Source of the DNA: Pararhizobium_B sp963838155 | Lineage (GTDB): Bacteria; Pseudomonadota; Alphaproteobacteria; Rhizobiales; Rhizobiaceae | DNA: 64,000 bases | Reading direction: 5' to 3' | Assembly: GCA_963838155.1 (NCBI GenBank) | Contig: CAWIQE010000002.1 | Coordinates: 1 to 64,000 of the forward strand | The notes under the pieces: model-generated | What the model was told of the DNA's origin: nothing | Database searches by the model: none | What the model saw: only the letters and a program-made list of their open reading frames with translations | Made by a program: the position numbers and the translations under genes | Shown: positions 45,859 to 54,900 of the stretch, in pieces | Numbering within the stretch: the first letter of the stretch is position 1 | Layout of the letters: the number at the start of each line of letters is the position of its first letter

Positions 45859-46140
45859 TCAGCCGTAGGTGCCGCGGGGCTTCTGCTGCGTACCGGTGAA
45901 CTCGACCCCGCATCGGTCGTTGCGGCGCCAGCGCAGAACGCAGCGATAGGTCACCCCGTCGTGCGGGACGTAGAGGAGAAACTCTCCGGGCACCGGGTCT
46001 TCGGGAAGGATCTTCAGTTCGGCGCCGTGGGAATGCATGTTCCGGATCGCGCAGGCGATCTCCGGCCGGTTGCTCCCGGCGACGATGAGACCGCGTTTCA
46101 GGACCCGGGCCCGGTGCTCTCTTCGATTGTCTGCTGTCAT
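45859..46140 (-). CDS. PilZ domain protein (possible c-di-GMP receptor)
   Basis: A 93-residue single PilZ domain. The RxxxR motif is clear (RREHRARVLKRG). The second motif, normally D/N-x-S-x-x-G, reads NMHSHG, with histidine in place of the serine, so ligand binding may be altered. It stands between the MFS gene and tRNA-Pro. The ATG at 46140 marks the start of the domain. Confidence 0.8.
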   Translation of the reverse strand: MTADNRREHRARVLKRGLIVAGSNRPEIACAIRNMHSHGAELKILPEDPVPGEFLLYVPHDGVTYRCVLRWRRNDRCGVEFTGTQQKPRGTYG

Positions 46141-46416
46141 ATGTGCGGTTCGGATCTGGAAGGCATTTTCCGCCGATCGGAGGCCCCGACCGACGAGGCC
46201 GCAACGCCGAGCGGCGCGGAAGGGATCCACCGCGCCGGCGCTCGTTCGTCGCGACCTGCGCCCAACCTATCCCATTCCGGGAAAGTCCGCACAATTATCG
46301 ACGGTTGCCCACGACGGAAACGAGACCGGCACCCGAACCCGCCTACGGCCCATCACCGTCGCCCCGAATCTCGGGGGCAAATATTGATATGGCCGGGCTC
46401 AAACAACGGGAAAACA

Positions 46417-46493
46417 TGGTCGGAGTGGCAGGATTTGAACCTGCGACCCCCTCGTCCCGAACGAGGTGCGCTACCAGGCTGCGCTACACTCCG
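46417..46493 (-). tRNA. tRNA-Pro (anticodon CGG)
   Basis: Minus strand from 46493: CGGAGTG acceptor, GCGC D stem, anticodon stem CCTCG/CGAGG with loop TTCGGGA, T arm GCAGG-TTCAAAT-CCTGC, acceptor CACTCCG, discriminator A and encoded CCA (46417-46419). Length 77. Anticodon CGG gives proline. No integration signs are nearby. Confidence 0.95.
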
Positions 46494-46574
46494 ACTGAAG
46501 GCGGAGGCGTGCTCCGCGGCGACAGCTTCCTAAAGGCTTGGCGGCTGCTATGCAAGGCCAATATCGACGAAATT

Positions 46575-48254
46575 TCATGTGGTCCGCCCGATCATCGGAA
46601 GATCGAGCCCCTTTGCGCGGGCACAGTCGATCGCGTCGCCGTAGCCGGCGTCCGCGTGCCGCATGACGCCGGTCGCCGGGTCGTTCCAGAGCACGCGGGC
46701 GATCCGTTTCGATGCCTCCGGCGTCCCGTCGCAGCAGACCACCATGCCGGCATGCTGCGAATAGCCCATGCCGACGCCGCCGCCGTGGTGAAGGGACACC
46801 CAGGTCGCGCCGCTGGCGCAATTCAGAAGCGCGTTGAGAAGCGGCCAGTCCGAGACGGCGTCCGAGCCGTCCTGCATCGATTCGGTCTCGCGATTGGGAG
46901 AGCTCACGGAACCCGAATCGAGATGGTCGCGGCCGATGACCACGGGCGCCTCGAGCTCGCCGCTGGCGACCATTTCGTTGAAGGCCAGTCCGAGGCGGTG
47001 GCGATCGCCGAGGCCGACCCAGCAGATGCGTGCCGGCAGGCCCTGGAAGGAGATGCGGGCCGCGGCCATGTCGAGCCAGGTATGCAACTGCGGATCGTCG
47101 GGGATCAGTTCCTTCACCTTGGCGTCGGTCCGGGCGATGTCGTCGGGGTTTCCCGAAAGCGCCGCCCACCTGAAAGGCCCCACGCCCCTGCAGAACAGCG
47201 GGCGGATATAGGCCGGCACGAAGCCCGGAAAGGCGAAGGCGTTCGAAACGCCCTCGTCCTTGGCCATCTGCCGGATGTTGTTGCCGTAGTCGAAGGTCGG
47301 GACGCCGGCCTCGTGAAAGGCGAGCAGCGCCTCGACATGGCGCGCCATGGACCGCTTCGCCGCCGCGACGGTGCCGTGGGGATCGCTGGCGGCGCGCTCG
47401 CGATACTCCTCCCAGCTCCAGCCGGCCGGCAGGTATCCGTTGAGCGGATCGTGGGCGGAGGTCTGGTCGGTCACGAGATCGGGGCGCACGCCGCGGCGCA
47501 CCATCTCCGGCAGCACCTCGGCGGCGTTGCCGAGCAGCGCGACGGAGACCGCCTCGCCGCTGCCCGTCGCCTCGCCGATCATCGCCAGCGCCTCGTCGAG
47601 ATCGCGCGCCTGCCTGTCGACATACCGGGTCCGCAGGCGGAAATCGATGCTCTGCTGGCGGCACTCCACCGCGAGGCAGGAGGCTCCCGCCATGGTCGCC
47701 GCCAGGGGCTGCGCGCCGCCCATGCCGCCGAGACCCGACGTCAGCACCCAGCGGCCGGAAAGATCGCCGCCATAGTGCTGCCGGCCGGCCTCCGCGAAGG
47801 TCTCGTAGGTGCCCTGAACGATTCCCTGCGATCCGATATAGATCCAGGATCCCGCCGTCATCTGTCCGTACATCGCCAGGCCGAGCCGGTCGAGCTCGTT
47901 GAAATGCGTCCAGTCGGCCCAGTGCGGCACGAGGTTCGAATTGGCGATCAGGACGCGCGGGGCGTCGGCATGGGTGCGGAAGACGCCCACGGGCTTGCCC
48001 GACTGGACGAGCAGCGTCTCGTCGGCCTCCAGGCGCCTGAGCGTTTCGACGATGGCGTCGAAACAATCCCAGTCGCGGGCCGCCCGGCCGATCCCGCCAT
48101 AGACGACGAGTTCCTTCGGGTTTTCCGCGACGTCCGGATCGAGGTTGTTCATCAGCATGCGCAGCGGCGCTTCCGTCAGCCACGAGCGGGCCGAAAGCCG
48201 GCTGCCGCGGGGCGCGCGGATCTCGATGTCCCGGAACCGTCGATTGCTGAGCAT
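46575..48254 (-). CDS. hutU: Urocanate hydratase
   Basis: A 559-residue enzyme that converts urocanate to imidazolonepropionate using tightly bound NAD. The signature segments VVYGGIGRAARDWDCFD and YSQHAGMVVCCDGTPEAS, and the glycine-rich GGMGGAQPLAA, match HutU at full length. GGAGGATG precedes the ATG at 48254. A TGTATATACA operator candidate lies just upstream. It is controlled, with the rightward arm, by the adjacent HutC. Confidence 0.97.
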   Translation of the reverse strand: MLSNRRFRDIEIRAPRGSRLSARSWLTEAPLRMLMNNLDPDVAENPKELVVYGGIGRAARDWDCFDAIVETLRRLEADETLLVQSGKPVGVFRTHADAPRVLIANSNLVPHWADWTHFNELDRLGLAMYGQMTAGSWIYIGSQGIVQGTYETFAEAGRQHYGGDLSGRWVLTSGLGGMGGAQPLAATMAGASCLAVECRQQSIDFRLRTRYVDRQARDLDEALAMIGEATGSGEAVSVALLGNAAEVLPEMVRRGVRPDLVTDQTSAHDPLNGYLPAGWSWEEYRERAASDPHGTVAAAKRSMARHVEALLAFHEAGVPTFDYGNNIRQMAKDEGVSNAFAFPGFVPAYIRPLFCRGVGPFRWAALSGNPDDIARTDAKVKELIPDDPQLHTWLDMAAARISFQGLPARICWVGLGDRHRLGLAFNEMVASGELEAPVVIGRDHLDSGSVSSPNRETESMQDGSDAVSDWPLLNALLNCASGATWVSLHHGGGVGMGYSQHAGMVVCCDGTPEASKRIARVLWNDPATGVMRHADAGYGDAIDCARAKGLDLPMIGRTT

Positions 48255-48267
48255 GGCATCATCCTCC

Positions 48268-48285
48268 GACTTGTATATACATCCT
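48268..48285. promoter_or_regulatory. Candidate HutC operator before hutU
   Basis: TGTATATACA (48272-48281) is a perfect palindrome, part of CTTGTATATACAT. It resembles reported HutC boxes of the TTGT-N4-ACAA shape and lies 18 bp upstream of the hutU ATG. Confidence 0.65.
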
Positions 48286-48324
48286 ATCGCAGGCTACACC
48301 TTTCCGGCGCGCCGGCAAGCCGAA

Positions 48325-49065
48325 TCAGCCGCCGAAGGCGCCTTCGAGGCGATAGCGCGAGCCCGGGTAGACGAGCCGCGCCGTGGTCACCGTGCGGCCG
48401 GCCGACCAGGTCCGGCGGCGGACCGACAGGCACGGCTCGCCGCGCGCGATGTCCAGGAGGTCGCATTCCCAGTCCTGCGGCAGGACCGCCTCGACGCTCT
48501 GCTCGGCACGCGAGATCGGCGCGACGCCGGTGAGATAGGCATTCGGCGTGGCGGCGACGAAATCCTGCGCGAGATAGTCCGGGGCGGCGAACGGATTGAC
48601 GAGGCGGTCCTCGATCTGCACCGGGACGTCGTTCTCGTAATGCACGATGACGGAGTGGAAGACTTCGGACCCGGGCGGCAGGCCGAGGGCCTCGCACGCC
48701 GCCGGCTTGCCCGTCTCCGCCGACAGCCGGGCGACGCTGGATCTGTGGAGGTGGCCGCGCTCCCGCACTTCCTCCGCGATGTTGCGCACCTCCACCAGCG
48801 CAGACACGCCCTTCGGCTGGCTGACGAACGATCCGACGCCCTGGACCCGGCGGATCAGCCCCTCGTGCGCCAGTTCCCGCAGCGCCCGGTTCGCCGTCAT
48901 GCGGCTGACGCCGAAGCTTTTCACCAGCGCGTGCTCGGACGGAATGCGGTGGTCCGGCGGCCATTCGCGGTTCTCGATGCGCCGGCGGATCTCCTGCTTC
49001 AGGCCCAGATAGAGCGGGCCCGGCGTGGACAGCGCGCCGGCAAGACGTTCTTCCTGTTCCGCCAT
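48325..49065 (-). CDS. hutC: Histidine utilisation repressor HutC (GntR family)
   Basis: A 246-residue GntR/HutC regulator. The N-terminal winged helix (HRIPSEHALVKSFGVSRMTA) leads to a UTRA ligand domain (YLTGVAPISRAEQSVEA...) that binds urocanate in the family. The ATG at 49065 is preferred (MAEQEERLAG). It lies between hutU and the divergent hutF operon, flanked by two candidate operators. Confidence 0.93.
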   Translation of the reverse strand: MAEQEERLAGALSTPGPLYLGLKQEIRRRIENREWPPDHRIPSEHALVKSFGVSRMTANRALRELAHEGLIRRVQGVGSFVSQPKGVSALVEVRNIAEEVRERGHLHRSSVARLSAETGKPAACEALGLPPGSEVFHSVIVHYENDVPVQIEDRLVNPFAAPDYLAQDFVAATPNAYLTGVAPISRAEQSVEAVLPQDWECDLLDIARGEPCLSVRRRTWSAGRTVTTARLVYPGSRYRLEGAFGG

Positions 49066-49154
49066 GCGACGTTCCTCCCCGCGGCATAGAGCCGTGGATC
49101 CGGCGGCTTTGCAAGGAGGCCGGAATTCCGCTTGCGCCGGATCGGATTCCGAAT

Positions 49155-49173
49155 ATGGTTGTCTTTACAAGTT
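49155..49173. promoter_or_regulatory. Candidate HutC operator before hutF
   Basis: TTGTCTTTACAAG (49159-49171) is TTGT-N4-ACAA with symmetric arms, like the site upstream of hutU. It lies about 20 bp before the hutF ATG. Confidence 0.55.
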
Positions 49174-49191
49174 AGCACCGGTTCGCTCGAT

Positions 49192-50571
49192 ATGCCACAT
49201 GAACCTGACCGCCAACTCTTTGCCGCTGATGCCCTGCTGCCGGAGGGCTGGGCGAAGGACGTGCGCGTTGCGTTCGCCCCCGACGGCACCATCGCGGCGG
49301 TCGAGGCCGGGGCCGCCCCGCACCCCTCGGACGAGCGCGCGAACGGCCCTGTCGTGCCGGCGCTCGCCAACCTGCATTCCCACGCCTTCCAGCGCGTCAT
49401 GGCGGGCCTTGCGGAAGTGTCCGGCCCCGTCGAGGACACGTTCTGGACGTGGCGGGAGACGATGTACCGCATCGCCGGCGCGATCGCGCCCGCCGACATG
49501 CAGGCGATCGCCGCCCGCCTCTACGTCGACATGCTGAAGTGCGGAACGGCGCATGTCGGCGAATTCCACTACCTGCACAACGACGTCGACGGTCGGCCCT
49601 ACGCCCGCCGGACCGAGGCCGCCGAGGCGCTGATCGCGGCCGCCCGGGCGAGCGGCATCGCCATGACCCTGCTGCCCGCCTTCTACGCCCACGGCGACTT
49701 CGGCGGCGCCCCACCATCCGAAGGACAACGGCGCTTCGTCAACGACATAGACGGCTTTCTTCGCCTCGTCTCGGAACTTCGTCCCGTCACAAGCGAGGCC
49801 GGGGTGCGCCTCGGCTACGCCTTTCACTCCCTCCGTGCCGCGACACCGGACGAAATGCGCGCGATCCTCGCGGCGAAGCTGCCGGGGCCGGTGCATATCC
49901 ACGTCGCCGAGCAGCGGCGGGAGGTCGAGGGTTGCCTGCGATGGTCGGGCCGGACGCCGGTCTCCTGGCTCCTGGACGAGATGCCGGTCGATGCGGGCTG
50001 GTGCCTGATCCATGCCACCCATTCCACCGGCGAGGAGATCGCCCGGATCGCCGGCAGCGACGCCACGGTCGGCCTCTGTCCGACGACGGAGGGCAGCCTC
50101 GGCGACGGCATCTTTCCGGCGACCGCGTTCCGTGCCGCCGGCGGCTTCTTCGGCATCGGCTCGGACAGCCAGGTGTCGACGGACCCTGCCGAGGAGCTCC
50201 GCCTGCTGGAATACGGCCAGCGCCTGCGCGACGAGCGCCGGCTTCGACTGACCGACGGGCCGGCGCGCTCGAACGGGCGGGACCTCTTCGCGGCAGCGCT
50301 TGCCGGCGGCGCACGTGCTCTCGGAGACGACAAATGGGGGATCGCGGCGGGCGCGCCTGCGCGGCTGACCGTGCTCGACGACCGCCATCCCTTCATCGCG
50401 GCGGCCGAAGGCGATACGCGGCTCGACCGCTGGATCTTCGCACTCGGCGGGAAGGCGGTTCGCGACGTGATGGTGGACGGGACCTGGCGGATCCGGGACG
50501 GTCGGCACCCGCGCGACGAAGAGATCGACGGAGCGTTCGCCGCCGCGGTGACGAGGCTCGCCGCGGCTTAG
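49192..50571 (+). CDS. hutF: Formimidoylglutamate deiminase
   Basis: A 459-residue amidohydrolase that turns N-formimidoyl-glutamate into N-formyl-glutamate and ammonia. The metal site HSHAFQRVMAG, the later histidine in VHIHVAEQRREV, HATHSTG and the aspartate in IGSDSQVSTD are all there. Normal length. The ATG at 49192 is chosen over an upstream frame start. It opens the hutFIHG arm. Confidence 0.95.
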   Translation: MPHEPDRQLFAADALLPEGWAKDVRVAFAPDGTIAAVEAGAAPHPSDERANGPVVPALANLHSHAFQRVMAGLAEVSGPVEDTFWTWRETMYRIAGAIAPADMQAIAARLYVDMLKCGTAHVGEFHYLHNDVDGRPYARRTEAAEALIAAARASGIAMTLLPAFYAHGDFGGAPPSEGQRRFVNDIDGFLRLVSELRPVTSEAGVRLGYAFHSLRAATPDEMRAILAAKLPGPVHIHVAEQRREVEGCLRWSGRTPVSWLLDEMPVDAGWCLIHATHSTGEEIARIAGSDATVGLCPTTEGSLGDGIFPATAFRAAGGFFGIGSDSQVSTDPAEELRLLEYGQRLRDERRLRLTDGPARSNGRDLFAAALAGGARALGDDKWGIAAGAPARLTVLDDRHPFIAAAEGDTRLDRWIFALGGKAVRDVMVDGTWRIRDGRHPRDEEIDGAFAAAVTRLAAA

Positions 50572-50610
50572 AAGGCGACCGGCGAAAACGGAGGAGGCCA
50601 AGGGAGAGCG

Positions 50611-51816
50611 ATGCAGACTCTTTGGACGAATGCGCGCGTGGCGACGCTCGCGCCCGGATCGCCCGGGCTCGGCGTGATCGAGAAGGGCGCCGTGCTCGCC
50701 GGTGCCGACGGCCGGATCGCCTGGGTCGGCGCCATGGGCGACATGCCCGTCGCCGACGGCGAGGTCATCACCTACGACCTGGCCGGGCGTTGGATCACGC
50801 CGGGCTTCATCGACTGCCACACCCATCTCGTTCATGGCGGCGACCGGGCGCTCGAATTCGAGATGCGCCTGGAAGGCGCCGGATACGAGGAGATCGCGCG
50901 CGCCGGCGGCGGCATCGTCTCGACCGTGAAGGCGACGCGGCAGGCGAGCGTCACGGACCTGGCGGCGAGTGCCGGGGCCCGGCTCGACCGGCTGCTCGCG
51001 GAGGGTGTCACCACGGTGGAGATCAAGTCCGGCTACGGCCTGGACGTCGAGACCGAGCTGGCCATGCTGCGCGCGGCAAGGGCGCTCGCCGAGCGACGCA
51101 GGATCTCGGTCGTCACGACCTGCCTTGCCGCCCACGCGCTGCCGCCGGAGTTCAAGGACGACCGTACGGGCTATGTCGACCTGGTGGTCGACCGCATCCT
51201 GCCTGCGGTCGCCGCCGAGGGGCTCGCCGATGCCGTCGACGGTTTCCTGGAGACCATCGCCTTCGACGCCGGCGAGATCGCCCGCGTCTTCGACAAGGCG
51301 AAGGAACTCGGCCTGCCGGTCAAGCTTCACGCCGACCAGTTGTCGAACCTTCACGGGGCCGCGCTCGCGGCCTCCTACGGCGCGCTTTCGGCCGACCACC
51401 TGGAGTGCACCGACGAGGACGGCGTGCGGGCGATGGCGGCCGCCGGCAGCGTCGCGGTGCTCCTGCCGGGGGCCTTCTACACCCTTCGCGAAAGCCGGCT
51501 CCCGCCGGTCGACGCCTTCCGCGCCCACGCCGTGCCCATGGCCGTGGCGACCGACGCCAATCCGGGCACCTCGCCGATCACCTCGCTCCTGACCGTGATG
51601 AACATGGCCGCGACGCTCTTCCGCCTCACCGTCGACGAGGTCCTGGCCGGGGTGACCCGCGAGGCCGCCCGGGCGCTCGGCCTGTCGGCGCAGAGCGGGA
51701 CGATCGAGCCCGGCAAATGGTGCGATCTCGCCATCTGGGACATCGAACGGCCGGCCGAACTGGTCTACCGGATCGGTTTCAATCCCCTCCACAAGCGCGT
51801 CTGGAGGGGCCGATGA
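50611..51816 (+). CDS. hutI: Imidazolonepropionase
   Basis: A 401-residue metal-dependent amidohydrolase that opens imidazolone propionate. The metal-binding region is DCHTHLVHGGDRALE; KLHADQLSN and ATDANPGTSP carry further ligands. Full length. The stop overlaps the hutH start by 4 bp (ATGA). Confidence 0.96.
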   Translation: MQTLWTNARVATLAPGSPGLGVIEKGAVLAGADGRIAWVGAMGDMPVADGEVITYDLAGRWITPGFIDCHTHLVHGGDRALEFEMRLEGAGYEEIARAGGGIVSTVKATRQASVTDLAASAGARLDRLLAEGVTTVEIKSGYGLDVETELAMLRAARALAERRRISVVTTCLAAHALPPEFKDDRTGYVDLVVDRILPAVAAEGLADAVDGFLETIAFDAGEIARVFDKAKELGLPVKLHADQLSNLHGAALAASYGALSADHLECTDEDGVRAMAAAGSVAVLLPGAFYTLRESRLPPVDAFRAHAVPMAVATDANPGTSPITSLLTVMNMAATLFRLTVDEVLAGVTREAARALGLSAQSGTIEPGKWCDLAIWDIERPAELVYRIGFNPLHKRVWRGR

Positions 51817-53360
51817 CCCCTGCCCTGCGGATCGTACCGGGCAGGGTCCCCCTCTCCGCCTGGCGCGAGATCCATTTCGGCGCCGGGTGCAGGGTCGATG
51901 CGCGCGCCAGGACCGCCGTGGAGGCGGCCGCCCGGACGGTCGAGAGGATCGTGGCGAAGGGCGAGCCGGTCTACGGAATCAATACCGGTTTCGGCAAGCT
52001 CGCGAGCGTGCGCATTCCCGACGCGGACCTCGCCCGCCTGCAACGCAACATCGTGCTCTCCCACGCGGCCGGCGTCGGCGACCCGCTGGAGGCCTCCGTC
52101 GTCCGTCTCGTCATGGCGCTGAAGATCGCGAGCCTCGCGCAGGGCTTTTCCGGCGTGCGCTGGTCGACCGTCGAGATGCTTTCGGCCTGTCTCGACCGCG
52201 GCCTCTTGCCGCTCATACCCGCGCAAGGCTCGGTCGGTGCGTCGGGCGACCTCGCGCCGCTCGCGCACCTTACGGCCGCCCTTCTCGGCGTCGGCGACTT
52301 TCTCGTCGACGGGCGGCCCGTGCCGGCGGCCAAGGCGCTCTCCGATGCGGGCCTGGAGCCGCTCGAACTCGCGCCGAAGGAAGGGCTGGCGCTCCTCAAC
52401 GGAACGCAGGTCTCGACCGCGCTCGCCCTTGCCGGCCTGTTCGAGGCCGAACGCGTCTTTCACGCCGCCCTCGTCGCCGGCGCGCTGTCGACGGACGCCG
52501 CGCGCGGCTCCGACGGCCCCTTCGATGCGCGCATCAACGCCGTGCGCCGCCAGCCGGGACAGATCGAGGTCGCCCGCACGCTGCGAGACCTGATGAGCGG
52601 AAGCGCCATCCGCGCCTCGCACCTCGTCGGGGACGCGCGGGTTCAGGACCCCTATTGCCTGCGCTGCCAGCCGCAGGTGATGGGGGCGTGCCTGGACCTC
52701 CTTCGCAGGGCCGCCGCCACGCTGGCGGCGGAGGCGAACGGCGTGTCCGACAACCCCCTGGTCTTTGCCGAGGACGACGACGTCGTCTCCGGCGGCAATT
52801 TCCATGCCGAGCCCGTCGCCTTCGCCGCGGACGAGATCGCCATGGCGATCTGCGAGATCGGCTCGCTCGCCGAACGCCGCATTGCGATGCTGGTCGATCC
52901 CGCGCTTTCCGGTCTTCCCGCATTCCTGACGCCGCGGCCCGGCCTGAATTCGGGCTTCATGATACCGCAGGTGACCGCGGCCGCGCTCGTCGCGGAGAAC
53001 CGCCAGCGCGCCTTCCCGGCCAGCGTCGATTCGATACCGACCTCGGCCAACCAGGAAGACCATGTGTCCATGGCCGCGCACGGCGCGCGCCGCCTGTCGC
53101 CGATGGCGGCGAACGCGGCCAACATCGTCGGCATCGAGGTCCTGGCCGGGGCGCAGGGCTGCGACTTCCATGCGCCGCTCGCCTCCAGTGCCAGCCTCGA
53201 GGCGGTCCGTGCCCTCGTCCGCGCCTCGGTGCCGCATCTGGAGGACGACCGCCACTTCGCGCCGGACATCGCGGCCGCGGCAGGGCTGGTCCGCACGGGG
53301 GCGCTGGCCGCGACCGTCGCCGCCGGCATGCTGCCGGCGATATCGGGAGAAGAGGAATGA
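51813..53360 (+). CDS. hutH: Histidine ammonia-lyase
   Basis: A 515-residue enzyme making urocanate from histidine. The self-made MIO cofactor triplet Ala-Ser-Gly is at 143-145 (GSVGASGDLAPLAH), and the catalytic tyrosine lies in GINTGFG. Full length. The gene overlaps hutI at its start and hutG at its end by 4 bp each, so all are co-translated. Confidence 0.97.
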   Translation: MTPALRIVPGRVPLSAWREIHFGAGCRVDARARTAVEAAARTVERIVAKGEPVYGINTGFGKLASVRIPDADLARLQRNIVLSHAAGVGDPLEASVVRLVMALKIASLAQGFSGVRWSTVEMLSACLDRGLLPLIPAQGSVGASGDLAPLAHLTAALLGVGDFLVDGRPVPAAKALSDAGLEPLELAPKEGLALLNGTQVSTALALAGLFEAERVFHAALVAGALSTDAARGSDGPFDARINAVRRQPGQIEVARTLRDLMSGSAIRASHLVGDARVQDPYCLRCQPQVMGACLDLLRRAAATLAAEANGVSDNPLVFAEDDDVVSGGNFHAEPVAFAADEIAMAICEIGSLAERRIAMLVDPALSGLPAFLTPRPGLNSGFMIPQVTAAALVAENRQRAFPASVDSIPTSANQEDHVSMAAHGARRLSPMAANAANIVGIEVLAGAQGCDFHAPLASSASLEAVRALVRASVPHLEDDRHFAPDIAAAAGLVRTGALAATVAAGMLPAISGEEE

Positions 53361-54196
53361 CCTGGCTTACCGTTCGCGAGGGGCACTCGCCGCTTCTCGT
53401 CAGCCTGCCCCATACGGGAACCGACATACCGCAGGAGATCGCCGCCGCGCTCCTGTCGCTGCCGCTCGCCCGGACGGACACCGACTGGTGGATCGACAGG
53501 CTCTACGATTTCGCGGCCGACCTCGACGCCACGATCGTCCGCACCTCGATCTCGCGCACCGTGGTCGACGTCAACCGCGATCCCTCGGGCGCCTCGCTCT
53601 ATCCGGGCCAGGCGACCACCGGCCTCTGCCCGCTCACCACCTTTGCCGGCGAGCCGCTCTACAAGCCCGGACGGGAGCCGGACGCGGAGGAGGTCGCCGC
53701 CCGCCGAAAGGCCTATTTCGATCCCTATCACGCCGCCCTGGCCACGCAGATCGCGCGCCTGCGCCTGCGCCATCCCACGGTGGTGCTCTACGACTGCCAT
53801 TCGATCCGGTCCGTCATCCCGCGCCTCTTCGAAGGCGAGCTTCCGGTGTTCAACATCGGAACCGACCGGGGGAGGAGCTGCGATCCCCGCGTGCAGGAAA
53901 TCGTGGAGACGGCGTGCATGCAGTCGGGATTTTCGACGGTGGCGAACGGCCGGTTCACCGGCGGCTGGATCACGCGCAGCCTGGCGGATCCCGCCGGCGG
54001 CGTGCACGCGGTGCAGATGGAACTCGCCTGCCGTGCCTACATGGAGGAATCGCCCGATCCCGAGCCGGCCCCCTACTCGCCGGCGCGTGCCGCGCAGGTG
54101 CGGGAGACGTTGAGGCCGCTGCTTGCCGACCTTCGCGACTGGGCGCGCGGCGCCGTTCGGGGAGAAAGCGGCGTCAGGTCGTCGGCTCGCGAATGA
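53357..54196 (+). CDS. hutG: N-formylglutamate deformylase
   Basis: A 279-residue hydrolase that releases formate and glutamate, the last step of the HutF/HutG route. It has SLPHTGTDIP, the ligands in RTVVDVNRDPSG and YDCHSIRS. Its start overlaps hutH by 4 bp, and its last 23 bp overlap the convergent protease gene. Confidence 0.94.
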   Translation: MTWLTVREGHSPLLVSLPHTGTDIPQEIAAALLSLPLARTDTDWWIDRLYDFAADLDATIVRTSISRTVVDVNRDPSGASLYPGQATTGLCPLTTFAGEPLYKPGREPDAEEVAARRKAYFDPYHAALATQIARLRLRHPTVVLYDCHSIRSVIPRLFEGELPVFNIGTDRGRSCDPRVQEIVETACMQSGFSTVANGRFTGGWITRSLADPAGGVHAVQMELACRAYMEESPDPEPAPYSPARAAQVRETLRPLLADLRDWARGAVRGESGVRSSARE

Positions 54197-54809
54197 ATTC
54201 CCATCCGCCCTGCCGGGCCACCGACTGGCGCGCGTAATAGCGGTAGGACGTACTCGTCCACGGCTTGACGCTGTTGTTCAGGTTGTCGAGGACGAAATCG
54301 CCGGAGTCCGTACGCACGGTCAGCAAGGTGTGGCCCTCGTCCGAAAAGCGCGGACGAACGACCGTCAGGAGCAGGCTGGAGGCGGGCCAGCCGAGGGCCA
54401 TCAGGCGCTTCTTCTTCAGGATCGCGATGTCCTCGCAGTCCCCGACGCTGGTGGCCACGGTCCAGACGTCCTCCGCGCCTTCGCTGACGGAATCCGGAAC
54501 TTCCCGGACGCTCGCGTTCACGGACGCGTTGACGCTCTGCAGCTGCCCGATGCGCTCGGCGTTCAACGCGACCGGGTCGCGTTTGCCCTTGGTGCTGCAT
54601 AGCCTCTTTTCCCTACTACAGAAGCTGTAGAAGGAGGGTGGGGCGAGAGCGTCCCCGTAGGTCTTCATGAGGGCCGGCCGGCCGATAGAGCCGGTCGGAT
54701 TGACGTCGATCGAGCCCGTGACCGTCGGGCTACAACCGCTGGCGCACAAGGCCGCGCCGGCCATTACGGCGAAGGCTGTCCTGGATAATACCACGCTCGA
54801 TCCACCCAC
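54174..54809 (-). CDS. Transglutaminase-like cysteine peptidase (BTLCP)
   Basis: A 211-residue bacterial transglutaminase-like protein with a Cys-His-Asp triad: SVGDCEDIAILKK, EGHTLLTV and DFVLDNLNN. The N terminus has a signal with a possible lipobox (CASGC). It probably sits in the periplasm or envelope; LapG is a distant relative. The GTG at 54809 is taken as start, other starts being possible. The 3' end overlaps hutG; the gene is divergent from the glycine-rich protein gene. Confidence 0.82.
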   Translation of the reverse strand: MGGSSVVLSRTAFAVMAGAALCASGCSPTVTGSIDVNPTGSIGRPALMKTYGDALAPPSFYSFCSREKRLCSTKGKRDPVALNAERIGQLQSVNASVNASVREVPDSVSEGAEDVWTVATSVGDCEDIAILKKKRLMALGWPASSLLLTVVRPRFSDEGHTLLTVRTDSGDFVLDNLNNSVKPWTSTSYRYYARQSVARQGGWEFIREPTT

Positions 54810-54837
54810 AAGCGAATGCCCCAGGTGAACTTGCCAT

Positions 54838-54855
54838 CTAATCCTTAAGGATTAG
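54838..54855. promoter_or_regulatory. 18-bp perfect palindrome before the glycine-rich gene
   Basis: CTAATCCTTAAGGATTAG is a perfect inverted repeat in the short divergent space between the cysteine peptidase and the glycine-rich protein, in an A/T-rich patch. It is an operator candidate whose regulator is unknown. It also overlaps a CtrA-like motif (next entry). Confidence 0.6.
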
Positions 54856-54889
54856 TAAATTTGCAGGAACACATTTAAGAAATCGTTTA
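54845..54889 (+). promoter_or_regulatory. Two CtrA-like motifs
   Basis: TTAA-N7-TAAA at 54845-54859 and TTAA-N7-TTTA at 54875-54889 each differ by one base from the CtrA consensus TTAA-N7-TTAA. They lie in front of the glycine-rich gene start at 54901, where AAAGGAG is the ribosome site. Confidence 0.4.
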
Positions 54890-54900
54890 TAAAGGAGCAG

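Noticed and set aside
46143..48533. 796-codon frame running through tRNA-Pro and opposite hutU
   Set aside because: It crosses a tRNA gene and is antisense to hutU; it cannot be a real protein gene.
49165..51792. 875-codon leftward frame opposite hutF and hutI
   Set aside because: It is the shadow of two well-identified genes; no recognisable domain.
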